A stretch of 64,000 nucleotides of DNA from Mucilaginibacter geliditolerans (GTDB taxonomy: Bacteria; Bacteroidota; Bacteroidia; Sphingobacteriales; Sphingobacteriaceae), in the NCBI RefSeq assembly GCF_014200495.1, contig NZ_JACHBY010000002.1, forward strand, positions 310,001-374,000. The letters are read 5' to 3'. This document shows, in pieces, positions 34,718 to 42,113 of the stretch (positions within the stretch are counted from its first letter, which is position 1; each line of letters begins with the position of its first letter). A program made the position numbers and the translations under genes. The notes beneath the pieces are model-generated. The model did not search any database. It had not been told where the DNA came from and was given only the letters and a program-made list of their open reading frames with translations.

Positions 34718-37273
34718 TTAAATTATTACCCTACCCATAAAAGGGTCGCTATAACCTGGTTTACCGGTTTCAACCCTACCTGCATAGCGCTTTTCAAAAG
34801 AGTTATGACCGGTAACCTTCACGCTGAAATCGTACCAATTATGGCTTTTTTCAAGGTTTAAAACCAGGCTGCTTTCGCCAGATGGTGATACCAGCTTTTT
34901 GTAGTTATTGGTTTTATAAGCGTGGTCAATTATCTCTACCATTTGACCACTTTTGGTGGCATTGCTTAATTTCAATATCACGTTGCCGGTAAGCTTATTG
35001 CTGGTCAGGCTTCGCTGATAATCAAAATGGATGTTGATATCAGGGTCTTGCGCATTACCTTTAAACTCGCGGAAGAAACCGTTAGGGCCATAAGTTCTTA
35101 AATGATACTGGTTATCTGCAAATTCATTCAGTGGCCAGATATCGCCCAGCGTATCACCGGCTGTTAAACCATATGCCCAGGTACGTACATCGCCCAATGC
35201 CCCATCAGCTTGCTGCAGATATTTGCCCGGCGCGTACACATTAAAAGGCACACCTACCGCCTTATTACCAAATACCTTATTACCCGCGGTGAATTTTATT
35301 TCAAACGATTTTTTATCAGCGCTTAATTTACCATCTGCGTACATCTCATAAGGCAAGGCACATGCCGGGCGGATACCTTTTTCCTGCTGCGGCATATAAG
35401 GTGCATTAACCGGATTGGTATTGATCAGGTCTATCTCAGCTCTGGTAAGCAATTTATAATCAGAAGGCAGTTTTTTGAATTTCGCATTATGGATCCCTTC
35501 TATAAAAGGATCTTTCTTTAAAAATTCAGGATTGGGTATTACTTCACCATTATATGGCCTGAACGCAGAGGTAAGGTTACCGCAAACGGTCCGCCTCCAG
35601 TCGCTGATATTGGGTTCAACTACTTTTTTACCAGTTTTTTTGCTCAGGAAATCTTCCAGGAATTGCAGGGTTGAGGTATGATCGAATACTTCTGAGTTTA
35701 CATAACCGCCCTTGCTCCACGGTGAAGCGATCACCATTGGCACCCTGAAACCAAGGCCTATTGAGTTCTCTTTATCGAATTTTTCAGGGAAGTCCTTACG
35801 TGCCTGTTCCTGCTCAAGGGTTACAAACTCCACACGGGTATCTATACCTTTTGACACTTTGCCTGTACCCTCTTTGTGTGAGTGGGGAGCGGTAAATGGC
35901 GGTACGTGATCAAAATAACCGTCATTTTCATCATAAGTCAAGATGAAGATGGTTTTCTTCCACACCTCGGGATTTTTAGTAAGGATATCAAACACTTCGG
36001 ATACATACCAGGCGCCATACCAGGCAGCCGATGGGTGATCACTGAAGTTTTCAGGAGCGGTAAGCCATGATACCGTTGGCAGGCTTCCGTTACTTACATC
36101 CTGCCTGAACTGGTGCAATACATCGCCCTTAGGCACCTGAACCTCACGTTGTGTGCCGTTATCATCATAAGTCAAGGTAGCAAGCGTATGATAATCCGGA
36201 TCATTTGTATTGGTGTTAAATGCTTTTAAATGGATGCTTTTTTCACGATCCGATAGTTTTTCAAAGCCGTTAGGATCAACCGTTTCCTTCTCCTTTTTAA
36301 ACTGATCAAGATAATACTGCATCTCCTTAACCTGCTTTTGCAGGTGGTCAATATGCGCGTCACCTGCAGGTAATGCAGCTATTTTCTTATTTAGCGCATC
36401 TATTCGTACAGGCAGGTCGGTAAGCCTTTTATCCAGTGCTTCCAAATGTTTTTTGTGCAGATGGATATTGTATTGGGCGAAAAACTCCAATGGATTATCC
36501 TGAAAATTTGATAGCCACGGATCCTCCTCACCTTCAAAACCAACATCAATACTCATCTCATTCTGATAGCATTTCCAACTTATATCATTATCTTCCAAAC
36601 GCTCGGGAAAAGTTGCCCATTTCAGGGTACCGTAGTCCATATCCTCGTTCCAGACATTGGCCCTTGAGTTTTCATTTTGCTCTTCGCGCACTGTACCCGT
36701 CCAGAAATAAAGCCTGTTAGGGTTAGTACCGGTAAGCGACGAACAGAAATTTTGATCGCAAACGGTAAACGCATCAGCTAAAGCATAATTAAAAGGAAGA
36801 TCCTCACGTTTATGGTAGCCGAGCGTTAAAGGCATGTGGCTGTATTCTTTTATGCTGTTCTTTTTTACGTTGAGCCACTGGTCAAATTTACCATCATTAC
36901 GGGCATCCACCTGGTTTTTCCAGGAGTGCGGCAACGAGCTCATCCAGGTAGCTTTAGTATTTTTTATATCAAGATGGAACGGCGCATATGTTTCGCCTTC
37001 AGCATTTGATTGCAGCCATACTTTATTTTTGTTGGGCAGATCAATAGCACGCGGATCATTAAAGCCACGTACACCTTTCAATGTGCCGAAACAGTGGTCA
37101 AAAGAGCGATTTTCCTGCATTAAAATTACGATATGTTCGGCATCCATATAAGTGCTGCCTTCAGCCGCGTTTATAGCTAAAGCCTTTTGTATTGATGTGG
37201 GTAAAACACTGGTAACACCTGCCGCGCCAGTTAGCAATGCAGCTTTTTTTAAGAAATCTCTCCTGTTATCCAT
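34718..37273 (-). CDS. Phosphocholine-specific phospholipase C, Tat-exported
   Basis: 851 residues. N-terminal Tat signal (NRRDFLKKAALLTGAAGVTSV, ends about residue 33). The phosphoesterase/acid-phosphatase-superfamily domain begins HIVILMQENRSFDHCFGTLKGVRGF, the metal/nucleophile motif of PlcN/PlcH-type enzymes, with further blocks TGTNPNRLYFWTG, ILTYDENDGYFDHVPPF and GFRVPMVIASPWSKGGYVNSEVFDHTSTLQFLEDF. Two C-terminal DUF756-like beta domains (about 665-760 and 765-850) are typical of the phosphocholine-specific group. It hydrolyses the head group of phosphatidylcholine or sphingomyelin; the operon suggests phosphono-head groups as a possible substrate (inference). 45 bp after the FAD gene. 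Confidence 0.9.
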   Translation of the reverse strand: MDNRRDFLKKAALLTGAAGVTSVLPTSIQKALAINAAEGSTYMDAEHIVILMQENRSFDHCFGTLKGVRGFNDPRAIDLPNKNKVWLQSNAEGETYAPFHLDIKNTKATWMSSLPHSWKNQVDARNDGKFDQWLNVKKNSIKEYSHMPLTLGYHKREDLPFNYALADAFTVCDQNFCSSLTGTNPNRLYFWTGTVREEQNENSRANVWNEDMDYGTLKWATFPERLEDNDISWKCYQNEMSIDVGFEGEEDPWLSNFQDNPLEFFAQYNIHLHKKHLEALDKRLTDLPVRIDALNKKIAALPAGDAHIDHLQKQVKEMQYYLDQFKKEKETVDPNGFEKLSDREKSIHLKAFNTNTNDPDYHTLATLTYDDNGTQREVQVPKGDVLHQFRQDVSNGSLPTVSWLTAPENFSDHPSAAWYGAWYVSEVFDILTKNPEVWKKTIFILTYDENDGYFDHVPPFTAPHSHKEGTGKVSKGIDTRVEFVTLEQEQARKDFPEKFDKENSIGLGFRVPMVIASPWSKGGYVNSEVFDHTSTLQFLEDFLSKKTGKKVVEPNISDWRRTVCGNLTSAFRPYNGEVIPNPEFLKKDPFIEGIHNAKFKKLPSDYKLLTRAEIDLINTNPVNAPYMPQQEKGIRPACALPYEMYADGKLSADKKSFEIKFTAGNKVFGNKAVGVPFNVYAPGKYLQQADGALGDVRTWAYGLTAGDTLGDIWPLNEFADNQYHLRTYGPNGFFREFKGNAQDPDINIHFDYQRSLTSNKLTGNVILKLSNATKSGQMVEIIDHAYKTNNYKKLVSPSGESSLVLNLEKSHNWYDFSVKVTGHNSFEKRYAGRVETGKPGYSDPFMGRVII

Positions 37274-37317
37274 TCTAATATTAAGGTTGTTGTATTAAGA
37301 ATTATCGTTTTATAATT

Positions 37318-38448
37318 TTATTTCTCACGTGATGCGATGTACTGTTCGCATAGGCCGAAGGATAAGGTCATGCCGTTACCGCCAACACCATTTATAACTG
37401 TTACGCCCGGTTCAATATCCCTTATCAGTTCCGTTTCGCCGTTCATCATTTTAGGGTAAATACCATGCCACGATTGCATCAGTTTCCAATCCTTAAAATT
37501 AGCGAAGGTATGTAAGTACGCTGTTATCATGGTATTAATAAATTCCTTATCAAATGGGTCGTGTACAAGCCCATATTCGTGCGAATCACCGATGGTAAGC
37601 TCACCGCTGCCATTTTGCGATGCCATTACGTGTATGCCCCATTTCAAGTGCGTAGCATACTGCTCCTCGTATCTTTTGCGCAATGCAGGTAATGATGCCG
37701 CCGCCTGGAAACCGGGATAATGGATCATGGATAAACCACCGCATAATGCCGGACCAATGCGCCAGTCGCCGGGCTGACTAACCAGGCGCATCATCTGCAG
37801 CTTACATTTACTGATCTCCAGGCTTAAAAAGAGCTCGGGATAAAGGGTTTCAAAATCGGCGCCACTGCAAACAAATATTTCATCTGCTTCCCAGCTTCGG
37901 CTGCCCGATATTACTTTAGGATGCTGTATCTGGCTGATGGCTGTGTTCCAATGAAACTCCACATCATATTTATCTGCCAGATACTTTGCCACCTGCCCTA
38001 CTGCCACGCGTGATTCAACGATCATCTCTTCACTGCTGAATAATGCGCCTTTTAAACCATCCGGATTAACAGCCGGTGATTTTGCTAATGTCTGTTCTGG
38101 TGTAAGCAAGCTACAATTGCGGTGTAAGTGGTTAACGTCCACATATTCCTGTATTACCTGTAGTTCATCATCATGGTAAGCCATGTGTAACGAGCCTACC
38201 TCATCATGCCAGATATTAGCTTCGGTGCAGATCTCTTTCCATATGCTGCGCGATAACATGGCCCGTTCGAAAAGCGGACCAGTTGCCTGCCCTATCGGCC
38301 ATATCATCCCAAAATTGCGAATAGATGCGCCTACCGCACGTTCATTACGTTCAAATATGGTTACTTTATAACCCCGGATGGCCAGAGCCCGGGCTGTTGC
38401 CAGGCCCACAATGCCTGCGCCAATTACTATTGCTGATGGTTGTTTCAT
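37318..38448 (-). CDS. TIGR03364-type FAD-dependent aminophosphonate oxidoreductase
   Basis: 376 residues. DAO-family flavoenzyme: AIVIGAGIVGLATARALAIRGYKVTIFERNERAVGASIRNFGMIWPIG at the N-terminus and INGVGGNGMTLSFGLCEQYIA at the C-terminus. The GASIRNFGM(I)WPIGQ block is characteristic of the TIGR03364 clade, which is repeatedly linked to phosphonatase-like HAD hydrolases and proposed to oxidatively deaminate aminophosphonates; characterised relatives act on N-alkylated aminoethylphosphonates. Start overlaps the DUF5690 stop by 4 bp (ATGA-type coupling). Probably makes the aldehyde that the HAD enzyme cleaves. Confidence 0.87.
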   Translation of the reverse strand: MKQPSAIVIGAGIVGLATARALAIRGYKVTIFERNERAVGASIRNFGMIWPIGQATGPLFERAMLSRSIWKEICTEANIWHDEVGSLHMAYHDDELQVIQEYVDVNHLHRNCSLLTPEQTLAKSPAVNPDGLKGALFSSEEMIVESRVAVGQVAKYLADKYDVEFHWNTAISQIQHPKVISGSRSWEADEIFVCSGADFETLYPELFLSLEISKCKLQMMRLVSQPGDWRIGPALCGGLSMIHYPGFQAAASLPALRKRYEEQYATHLKWGIHVMASQNGSGELTIGDSHEYGLVHDPFDKEFINTMITAYLHTFANFKDWKLMQSWHGIYPKMMNGETELIRDIEPGVTVINGVGGNGMTLSFGLCEQYIASREK

Positions 38449-39761
38449 GTTGTTGCTATACTAGGCTGGTCGGCGGGTTTATTCTTACCCTGACTGCGAG
38501 CTATACTTAAAAAATAAATTAACGATAGTACGGCGCAAACGCTGCCCACAACAGCCACCGTCATTACGCCTCCTTTAAAAAATGTTCCCCAGCTGATGTT
38601 AGGACGCCCCAATTCCTTGATCAATAAAACGCTCACACTACCCAAATACCCCATGGAATCAGCCACGTAGATCAGAAAGCCTACATTGCCTTTGTAATGA
38701 TAGGATGCCAGTAAACGCTCAAAAAACACGGCGTTATACGGTACGTAGCCAAAGTAAAGGCCAAGGCCGGTTAATGTCATCCAGGTCATGGCGTTTATGG
38801 CATTCAGGGCGAATAATATGGTGGCCCCGCCAATAAGTATACAGCCCCCTATGATCATGAAGTGTATTATGCTAAAGGCTTTAAGGTTTTTCTTGACGAG
38901 GATGAGCAAGCTCATGGCTATTAATACTACTACCGATATAATAGTATCAATTTTTGTGTAGATGGTATTATCCTTTACGCCCAGGCTCGACCATATTTCA
39001 ACCTCGAAATTATCCCTTACATCGCGCATTATTGTTAGCAGCACATAGATAATAAGCGTGAGGATAATGCCCGGCAAAAAGGTCCGCAGGAATCTTTTGC
39101 GCTCATCCGCATCCATTGGCAGGCGTTTGGTGCGCAGTTTGACATCTTCAGCTGTTGGCGGTGGCATCAGTTCCAAACAGAATACAAATAAAAGCAGTGG
39201 CAATACAAATAATGCCCCGGTTAAAAATGGCATCTGGTATTCACTTATGTGGAACGATGCCATTAACGTACGGGCCACTGTTTTCACAAAACCTGAAGCA
39301 AAAATGAGGCTGATGGATAATACCGCAGCCATAAATTCGGTTGATTTGCGACCTTCCAAATAACCAAAAACCAGACCCCATATCAAGCCCAGCGGGAACC
39401 CGTTTATAAACAGGAAAATGATATTGTAAGGTGCTGGAACAATGGCAAAACACAAGAGCGCCAGCCACGCCACTCCTATTAAAACCAGGATACTTTTTGC
39501 CCTTTGACCAGGTTTTAACTCAGCAATGAATTTTATACCATAAAACTTGCTCATGGTATAGCCTATGATCTGCGCAATTACCAACCAAACTTTATAATCG
39601 ATATGAAAATACTGCAGGCCACTGAATGTTCCGGCTGAAAACCCTTTGCGAAAAGCATACATACAGGTATATGCTCCAAAGGATGAGATAGCAGCCAATA
39701 CGGAGATCACCCCATATGGCCATTTGGCAACTTTTGCCCGCAGGCTGTGGGTCAGTTTCAT
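38445..39761 (-). CDS. DUF5690 membrane transporter (MFS-like)
   Basis: 438 residues from ATG 39761; a GTG one codon upstream at 39764 is possible. About 11-12 membrane segments in two halves with a central cytoplasmic loop (PPPTAEDVKLRTKRLPMDADERKRF), an MFS-like layout; also seen is GYLEGRKSTEFM around residue 132. Matches the Bacteroidota DUF5690 family. Its position between the HAD hydrolase and FAD oxidoreductase genes, with overlaps or near-overlaps on both sides, suggests it is the inner-membrane carrier for the phosphonate they degrade (inference). Confidence 0.82.
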   Translation of the reverse strand: MKLTHSLRAKVAKWPYGVISVLAAISSFGAYTCMYAFRKGFSAGTFSGLQYFHIDYKVWLVIAQIIGYTMSKFYGIKFIAELKPGQRAKSILVLIGVAWLALLCFAIVPAPYNIIFLFINGFPLGLIWGLVFGYLEGRKSTEFMAAVLSISLIFASGFVKTVARTLMASFHISEYQMPFLTGALFVLPLLLFVFCLELMPPPTAEDVKLRTKRLPMDADERKRFLRTFLPGIILTLIIYVLLTIMRDVRDNFEVEIWSSLGVKDNTIYTKIDTIISVVVLIAMSLLILVKKNLKAFSIIHFMIIGGCILIGGATILFALNAINAMTWMTLTGLGLYFGYVPYNAVFFERLLASYHYKGNVGFLIYVADSMGYLGSVSVLLIKELGRPNISWGTFFKGGVMTVAVVGSVCAVLSLIYFLSIARSQGKNKPADQPSIATT

Positions 39762-39763
39762 CA

Positions 39764-40447
39764 CTATTGATTAATTATATCAATAACCTGTGCTATATCA
39801 TCTATAATATGAGTTGGATTGTAAACTTCCAGCTCGTCGCGGGTAAAAGCACCTGTGGTTACACCTATACTATATTTGCAACCGGCATTCTGGCCTTCGC
39901 GAACATCAACTTCGGTGTCACCAACCTTTGCAACTTCTTCACTACGTAATATACCTCCCTCGCGCATCATTTTTTGGATCATGTACGGATACGGGCGCCC
40001 CAGCTCTACTTCGTCTGATCCTACCAAATAATCTATTAAACCTTTTTCTTTCCAGTTCAGTCGGCTGATCACCGTTTCGGCAATATCTTTTGAGAACCCG
40101 GTGTTGATACCCACCTGCACACCTTGTTCATGTAGCGCGGCAAAGGTTTCTTCAACATTTGGCAATGCTTCAATATCAGGCGATGTACTGTAATATGCTA
40201 TCATTTGCTCCACAAAAGCACGGTGTATTTTACCAACAAGCTCTCCTGTTATATTTTTTTCACGTTCAACAGAACGCAGTATCTGCTTTATGGCTAAAGT
40301 TTTTTCATAACCCATTAACGGATCAATAGTACTTACCTCTACATGGTAATCATACTTTTTTAAAGCCGACTGAAAAGCTTTACTTACTTCGTGATTATCT
40401 TTAACCGTGGTACCGGCAATGTCGAAAACAACTAATTTTATAGCCAT
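39764..40447 (-). CDS. Phosphonatase-like HAD hydrolase (TIGR03351)
   Basis: 227 residues. HAD nucleophile motif is VVFDIAGTTVKD (D9-x-A-G-T), the phosphonatase variant of DxDxT. MGYEKTLAIKQIL in the cap supplies K49 in the place of the phosphonoacetaldehyde hydrolase Schiff-base lysine. Later motifs are VGINTGFSKDI, GSDEVELGRPYPYMI (Arg instead of the usual Lys) and KVGDTEVDVREGQNAGC. These features point to C-P bond cleavage of a 2-oxoethylphosphonate, supplied by the FAD oxidoreductase. No PhnW transaminase is present, as usual for this clade. First gene of the operon; a 38-bp element lies 19 bp before its start. Confidence 0.9.
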   Translation of the reverse strand: MAIKLVVFDIAGTTVKDNHEVSKAFQSALKKYDYHVEVSTIDPLMGYEKTLAIKQILRSVEREKNITGELVGKIHRAFVEQMIAYYSTSPDIEALPNVEETFAALHEQGVQVGINTGFSKDIAETVISRLNWKEKGLIDYLVGSDEVELGRPYPYMIQKMMREGGILRSEEVAKVGDTEVDVREGQNAGCKYSIGVTTGAFTRDELEVYNPTHIIDDIAQVIDIINQ

Positions 40448-40466
40448 AAAAAGATTAAATAATGTT

Positions 40467-40504
40467 CAGCAATGCTAAACTTAGTTTATTAATATCAAAC
40501 TAAA
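40467..40504 (-). promoter_or_regulatory. Shared regulatory element, copy 1 (HAD operon)
   Basis: Read on the minus strand it contains AATAAACTAAGTTTAG then CATTGCTG, preceded by half-site TTTAGTTT. It agrees at 32 of 38 positions with 42037-42074 upstream of SusC, the core 24 bp at 23 of 24, in the same orientation relative to the gene. The core includes the 13-bp palindrome TAAACT-A-AGTTTA. Likely operator or promoter of the phosphonate regulon; the XRE-cupin protein next door is the candidate binder. Confidence 0.8.
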
Positions 40505-40579
40505 TTAATATTAAGATAAAATTAATTAATCAGATGGCAGAATTGCCCCGTGTTTACGGTAATAACCCAAATGCTGGAA

Positions 40580-41158
40580 TTACTTCTTCTCTTCAAAAAA
40601 ATAAACAACCAATATGGTAGCCGTTTGTGAGGTAAGATTTTGTGGCGTGTGTGGTACCCGGCCATCAAATAATAAGGAATCGCCTTGCGATAAGGTGATA
40701 CTCTCATCATTAAACTGGTAAACTATCTCGCCCGATAATATATATTTATACTCAAATGCTTCGGTTTCCACCATCGGTCTTTCAGCGCCGGGCTCAAGCT
40801 CCAATATTACAATATCAACAGTTGACTGACTGATTACCTGGGTAAATATGCGCTGGTAATGAAACCCGATGGCGTGCTCCTTTTCAAAGTGCTCATAATC
40901 GCTTTTACGCTTAACCAATATAGGGGGATGGTTATTTTTAGTACGGATATCCTTAAAAAACTCATTCAGGTCTATCTCCAGCGCTTTAATAATATCAATC
41001 AATACCATAAGCGATGGAATAGTGCGGCTATTTTCAATCTGCGAAATCAAACCCTTGCTTACATTAGCACGTATAGCGAGTTCCTGTACAGTAATATTTT
41101 TTTCGCGGCGCTTTCCTTTTATATGATTACTGATCTGTATGAGGGTATCTTCTTCCAT
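40580..41158 (-). CDS. XRE-family regulator with cupin sensor domain
   Basis: 192 residues from ATG 41158 (MEEDTLIQ); an ATG 8 codons earlier is possible. N-terminal XRE/HTH_3 domain (about 8-65: LAIRANVSKGLISQIENSRTIPSLMVLIDIIKALEIDLNEFF) and C-terminal cupin_2 fold (about 110-190: ELEPGAERPMVETEAFEYKYILSGEIVYQFNDESITLSQGDSLLFDGRVPHTPQN). This architecture senses a small ligand in the cupin barrel. Encoded between the HAD operon and phnZ, it is the obvious local regulator of both; activator or repressor is unknown. Confidence 0.88.
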   Translation of the reverse strand: MEEDTLIQISNHIKGKRREKNITVQELAIRANVSKGLISQIENSRTIPSLMVLIDIIKALEIDLNEFFKDIRTKNNHPPILVKRKSDYEHFEKEHAIGFHYQRIFTQVISQSTVDIVILELEPGAERPMVETEAFEYKYILSGEIVYQFNDESITLSQGDSLLFDGRVPHTPQNLTSQTATILVVYFFEEKK

Positions 41159-41183
41159 TGAGGTTAAGTCTTGGAGCATCAAA

Positions 41184-41269
41184 GTTATTATTACTAATAA
41201 CTGTACAAAGTTAATTTTTGTTAATAAGCGTTAAATTTTTAAGTGTTGGTTACTAATCAGCATTAGTAA
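41184..41269. promoter_or_regulatory. Divergent regulator/phnZ promoter region with two palindromes
   Basis: GTTATTA-TTAC-TAATAAC at 41184-41201 (7-bp perfect arms, just upstream of the regulator gene) and TTACTAATCAGCATTAGTAA at 41250-41269 (8-bp perfect arms, 4-nt centre). Both contain TTACTAAT. They differ from the 38-bp element, so they may be bound by another factor or be the regulator's own sites. Confidence 0.55.
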
Positions 41270-41347
41270 ATAAATTGATGAACAATATTATGAAAAGTTA
41301 ACAATTAACTAATTTTAATAAGTTTCATTTGTCAAAAATCATATCCT

Positions 41348-41923
41348 ATGTTAGCCTTAAGCACCGAAACCAAAGTAGAAAAAGTATTTGCCCTGTATGA
41401 AAAGTATGGTGATGAGGACTATATAGGTGAACCAGTTTCACAACTTGAACACATGTCACAAGCAGCAGCACTGGCTGAGGCTGAAGGTCATGATGATGAG
41501 GTGGTACTTGCCGCCTTCTTTCATGATATCGGTCATTTATGCGCCCCGCATGGCGAAGTAGAAAGTATGGACGGCATGGGCAATGTTGACCACGAAAAAC
41601 TAGGCGCCGATTTTTTGCGCGAACTTGGTTTTTCTGAACGCCTGGCTACTTTGGTTGAAAGCCATGTGATTGCCAAGCGATACCTTACTTATAAGTATCC
41701 TGAATATTATAATAAATTATCACCCGCAAGCAAAACTACACTCGAGTTTCAGGGTGGAGTGATGAGCACAGAGGAGGCACACGCCTTTGAAGCTAACCCG
41801 GATGCTGAGTTAATTATTAAACTAAGATACTGGGACGACAAGGCTAAAGAGATGCATATCCCAGTAGACAACATCAAGCATCTTAAATCATTAGCTGTTA
41901 AGCATTTAAACAAAGGCAATTAA
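41348..41923 (+). CDS. phnZ: PhnZ-type HD-domain di-iron oxygenase (phosphonate C-P cleavage)
   Basis: 191 residues, the length of PhnZ. PhnZ cleaves (R)-2-amino-1-hydroxyethylphosphonate with O2 to glycine and phosphate using a mixed-valent di-iron site. Key residues line up: DYIGEPVSQLEH (Y25, E28, H35), FFHDIGH (H59, D60, H63), DHEKLGADFL (H82), ESHVIAKRYL (H106, K110) and YWDDKAK (D163). ADFLRELGFSERLATLVESHVIAKRYL is a PhnZ hallmark. No PhnY hydroxylase is encoded here, so it would need pre-hydroxylated substrate or a distant phnY. Divergent from the regulator; SusC follows after 190 bp. Confidence 0.9.
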   Translation: MLALSTETKVEKVFALYEKYGDEDYIGEPVSQLEHMSQAAALAEAEGHDDEVVLAAFFHDIGHLCAPHGEVESMDGMGNVDHEKLGADFLRELGFSERLATLVESHVIAKRYLTYKYPEYYNKLSPASKTTLEFQGGVMSTEEAHAFEANPDAELIIKLRYWDDKAKEMHIPVDNIKHLKSLAVKHLNKGN

Positions 41924-41947
41924 TCTTAAACTCACATAAGATTAATT
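41918..41947 (+). terminator. AT-rich hairpin between phnZ and susC
   Basis: Perfect 11-bp arms AATTAATCTTA / TAAGATTAATT with an 8-nt loop, overlapping the phnZ stop. No strong T run, so an attenuator or mRNA 3' end rather than a classical terminator. Confidence 0.5.
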
Positions 41948-42036
41948 TATTGTAAGCAGATTGTAACACTCCCGTTACCTTAAATCTTCCTGCTTAACAT
42001 TTTCTATACATAATCTTGAACATACGGTAATACTAT

Positions 42037-42074
42037 CTTAGTTTATAAATAATAAACTAAGTTTAGTATTGCTG
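42037..42074 (+). promoter_or_regulatory. Shared regulatory element, copy 2 (SusC)
   Basis: Contains CTTAGTTTAT-AAATA-ATAAACTAAG (perfect 10-bp arms) overlapping TAAACTAAGTTTA, then GTATTGCTG; ends 39 bp before the susC ATG. Matches copy 1 upstream of the HAD gene. TAAGTTTA inside it resembles a -7 box (TAnnTTTG, last base differing), which would let a bound regulator block or aid the promoter. Confidence 0.8.
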
Positions 42075-42113
42075 CATGAAACAATCTCATTATTCCTTAA
42101 TTAAAACCAGCAA

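Noticed and set aside
41184..41201. Possible third copy of the shared 38-bp phosphonate element before the regulator gene
   Set aside because: The palindrome there has a different sequence and cannot be aligned to the 38-bp element.
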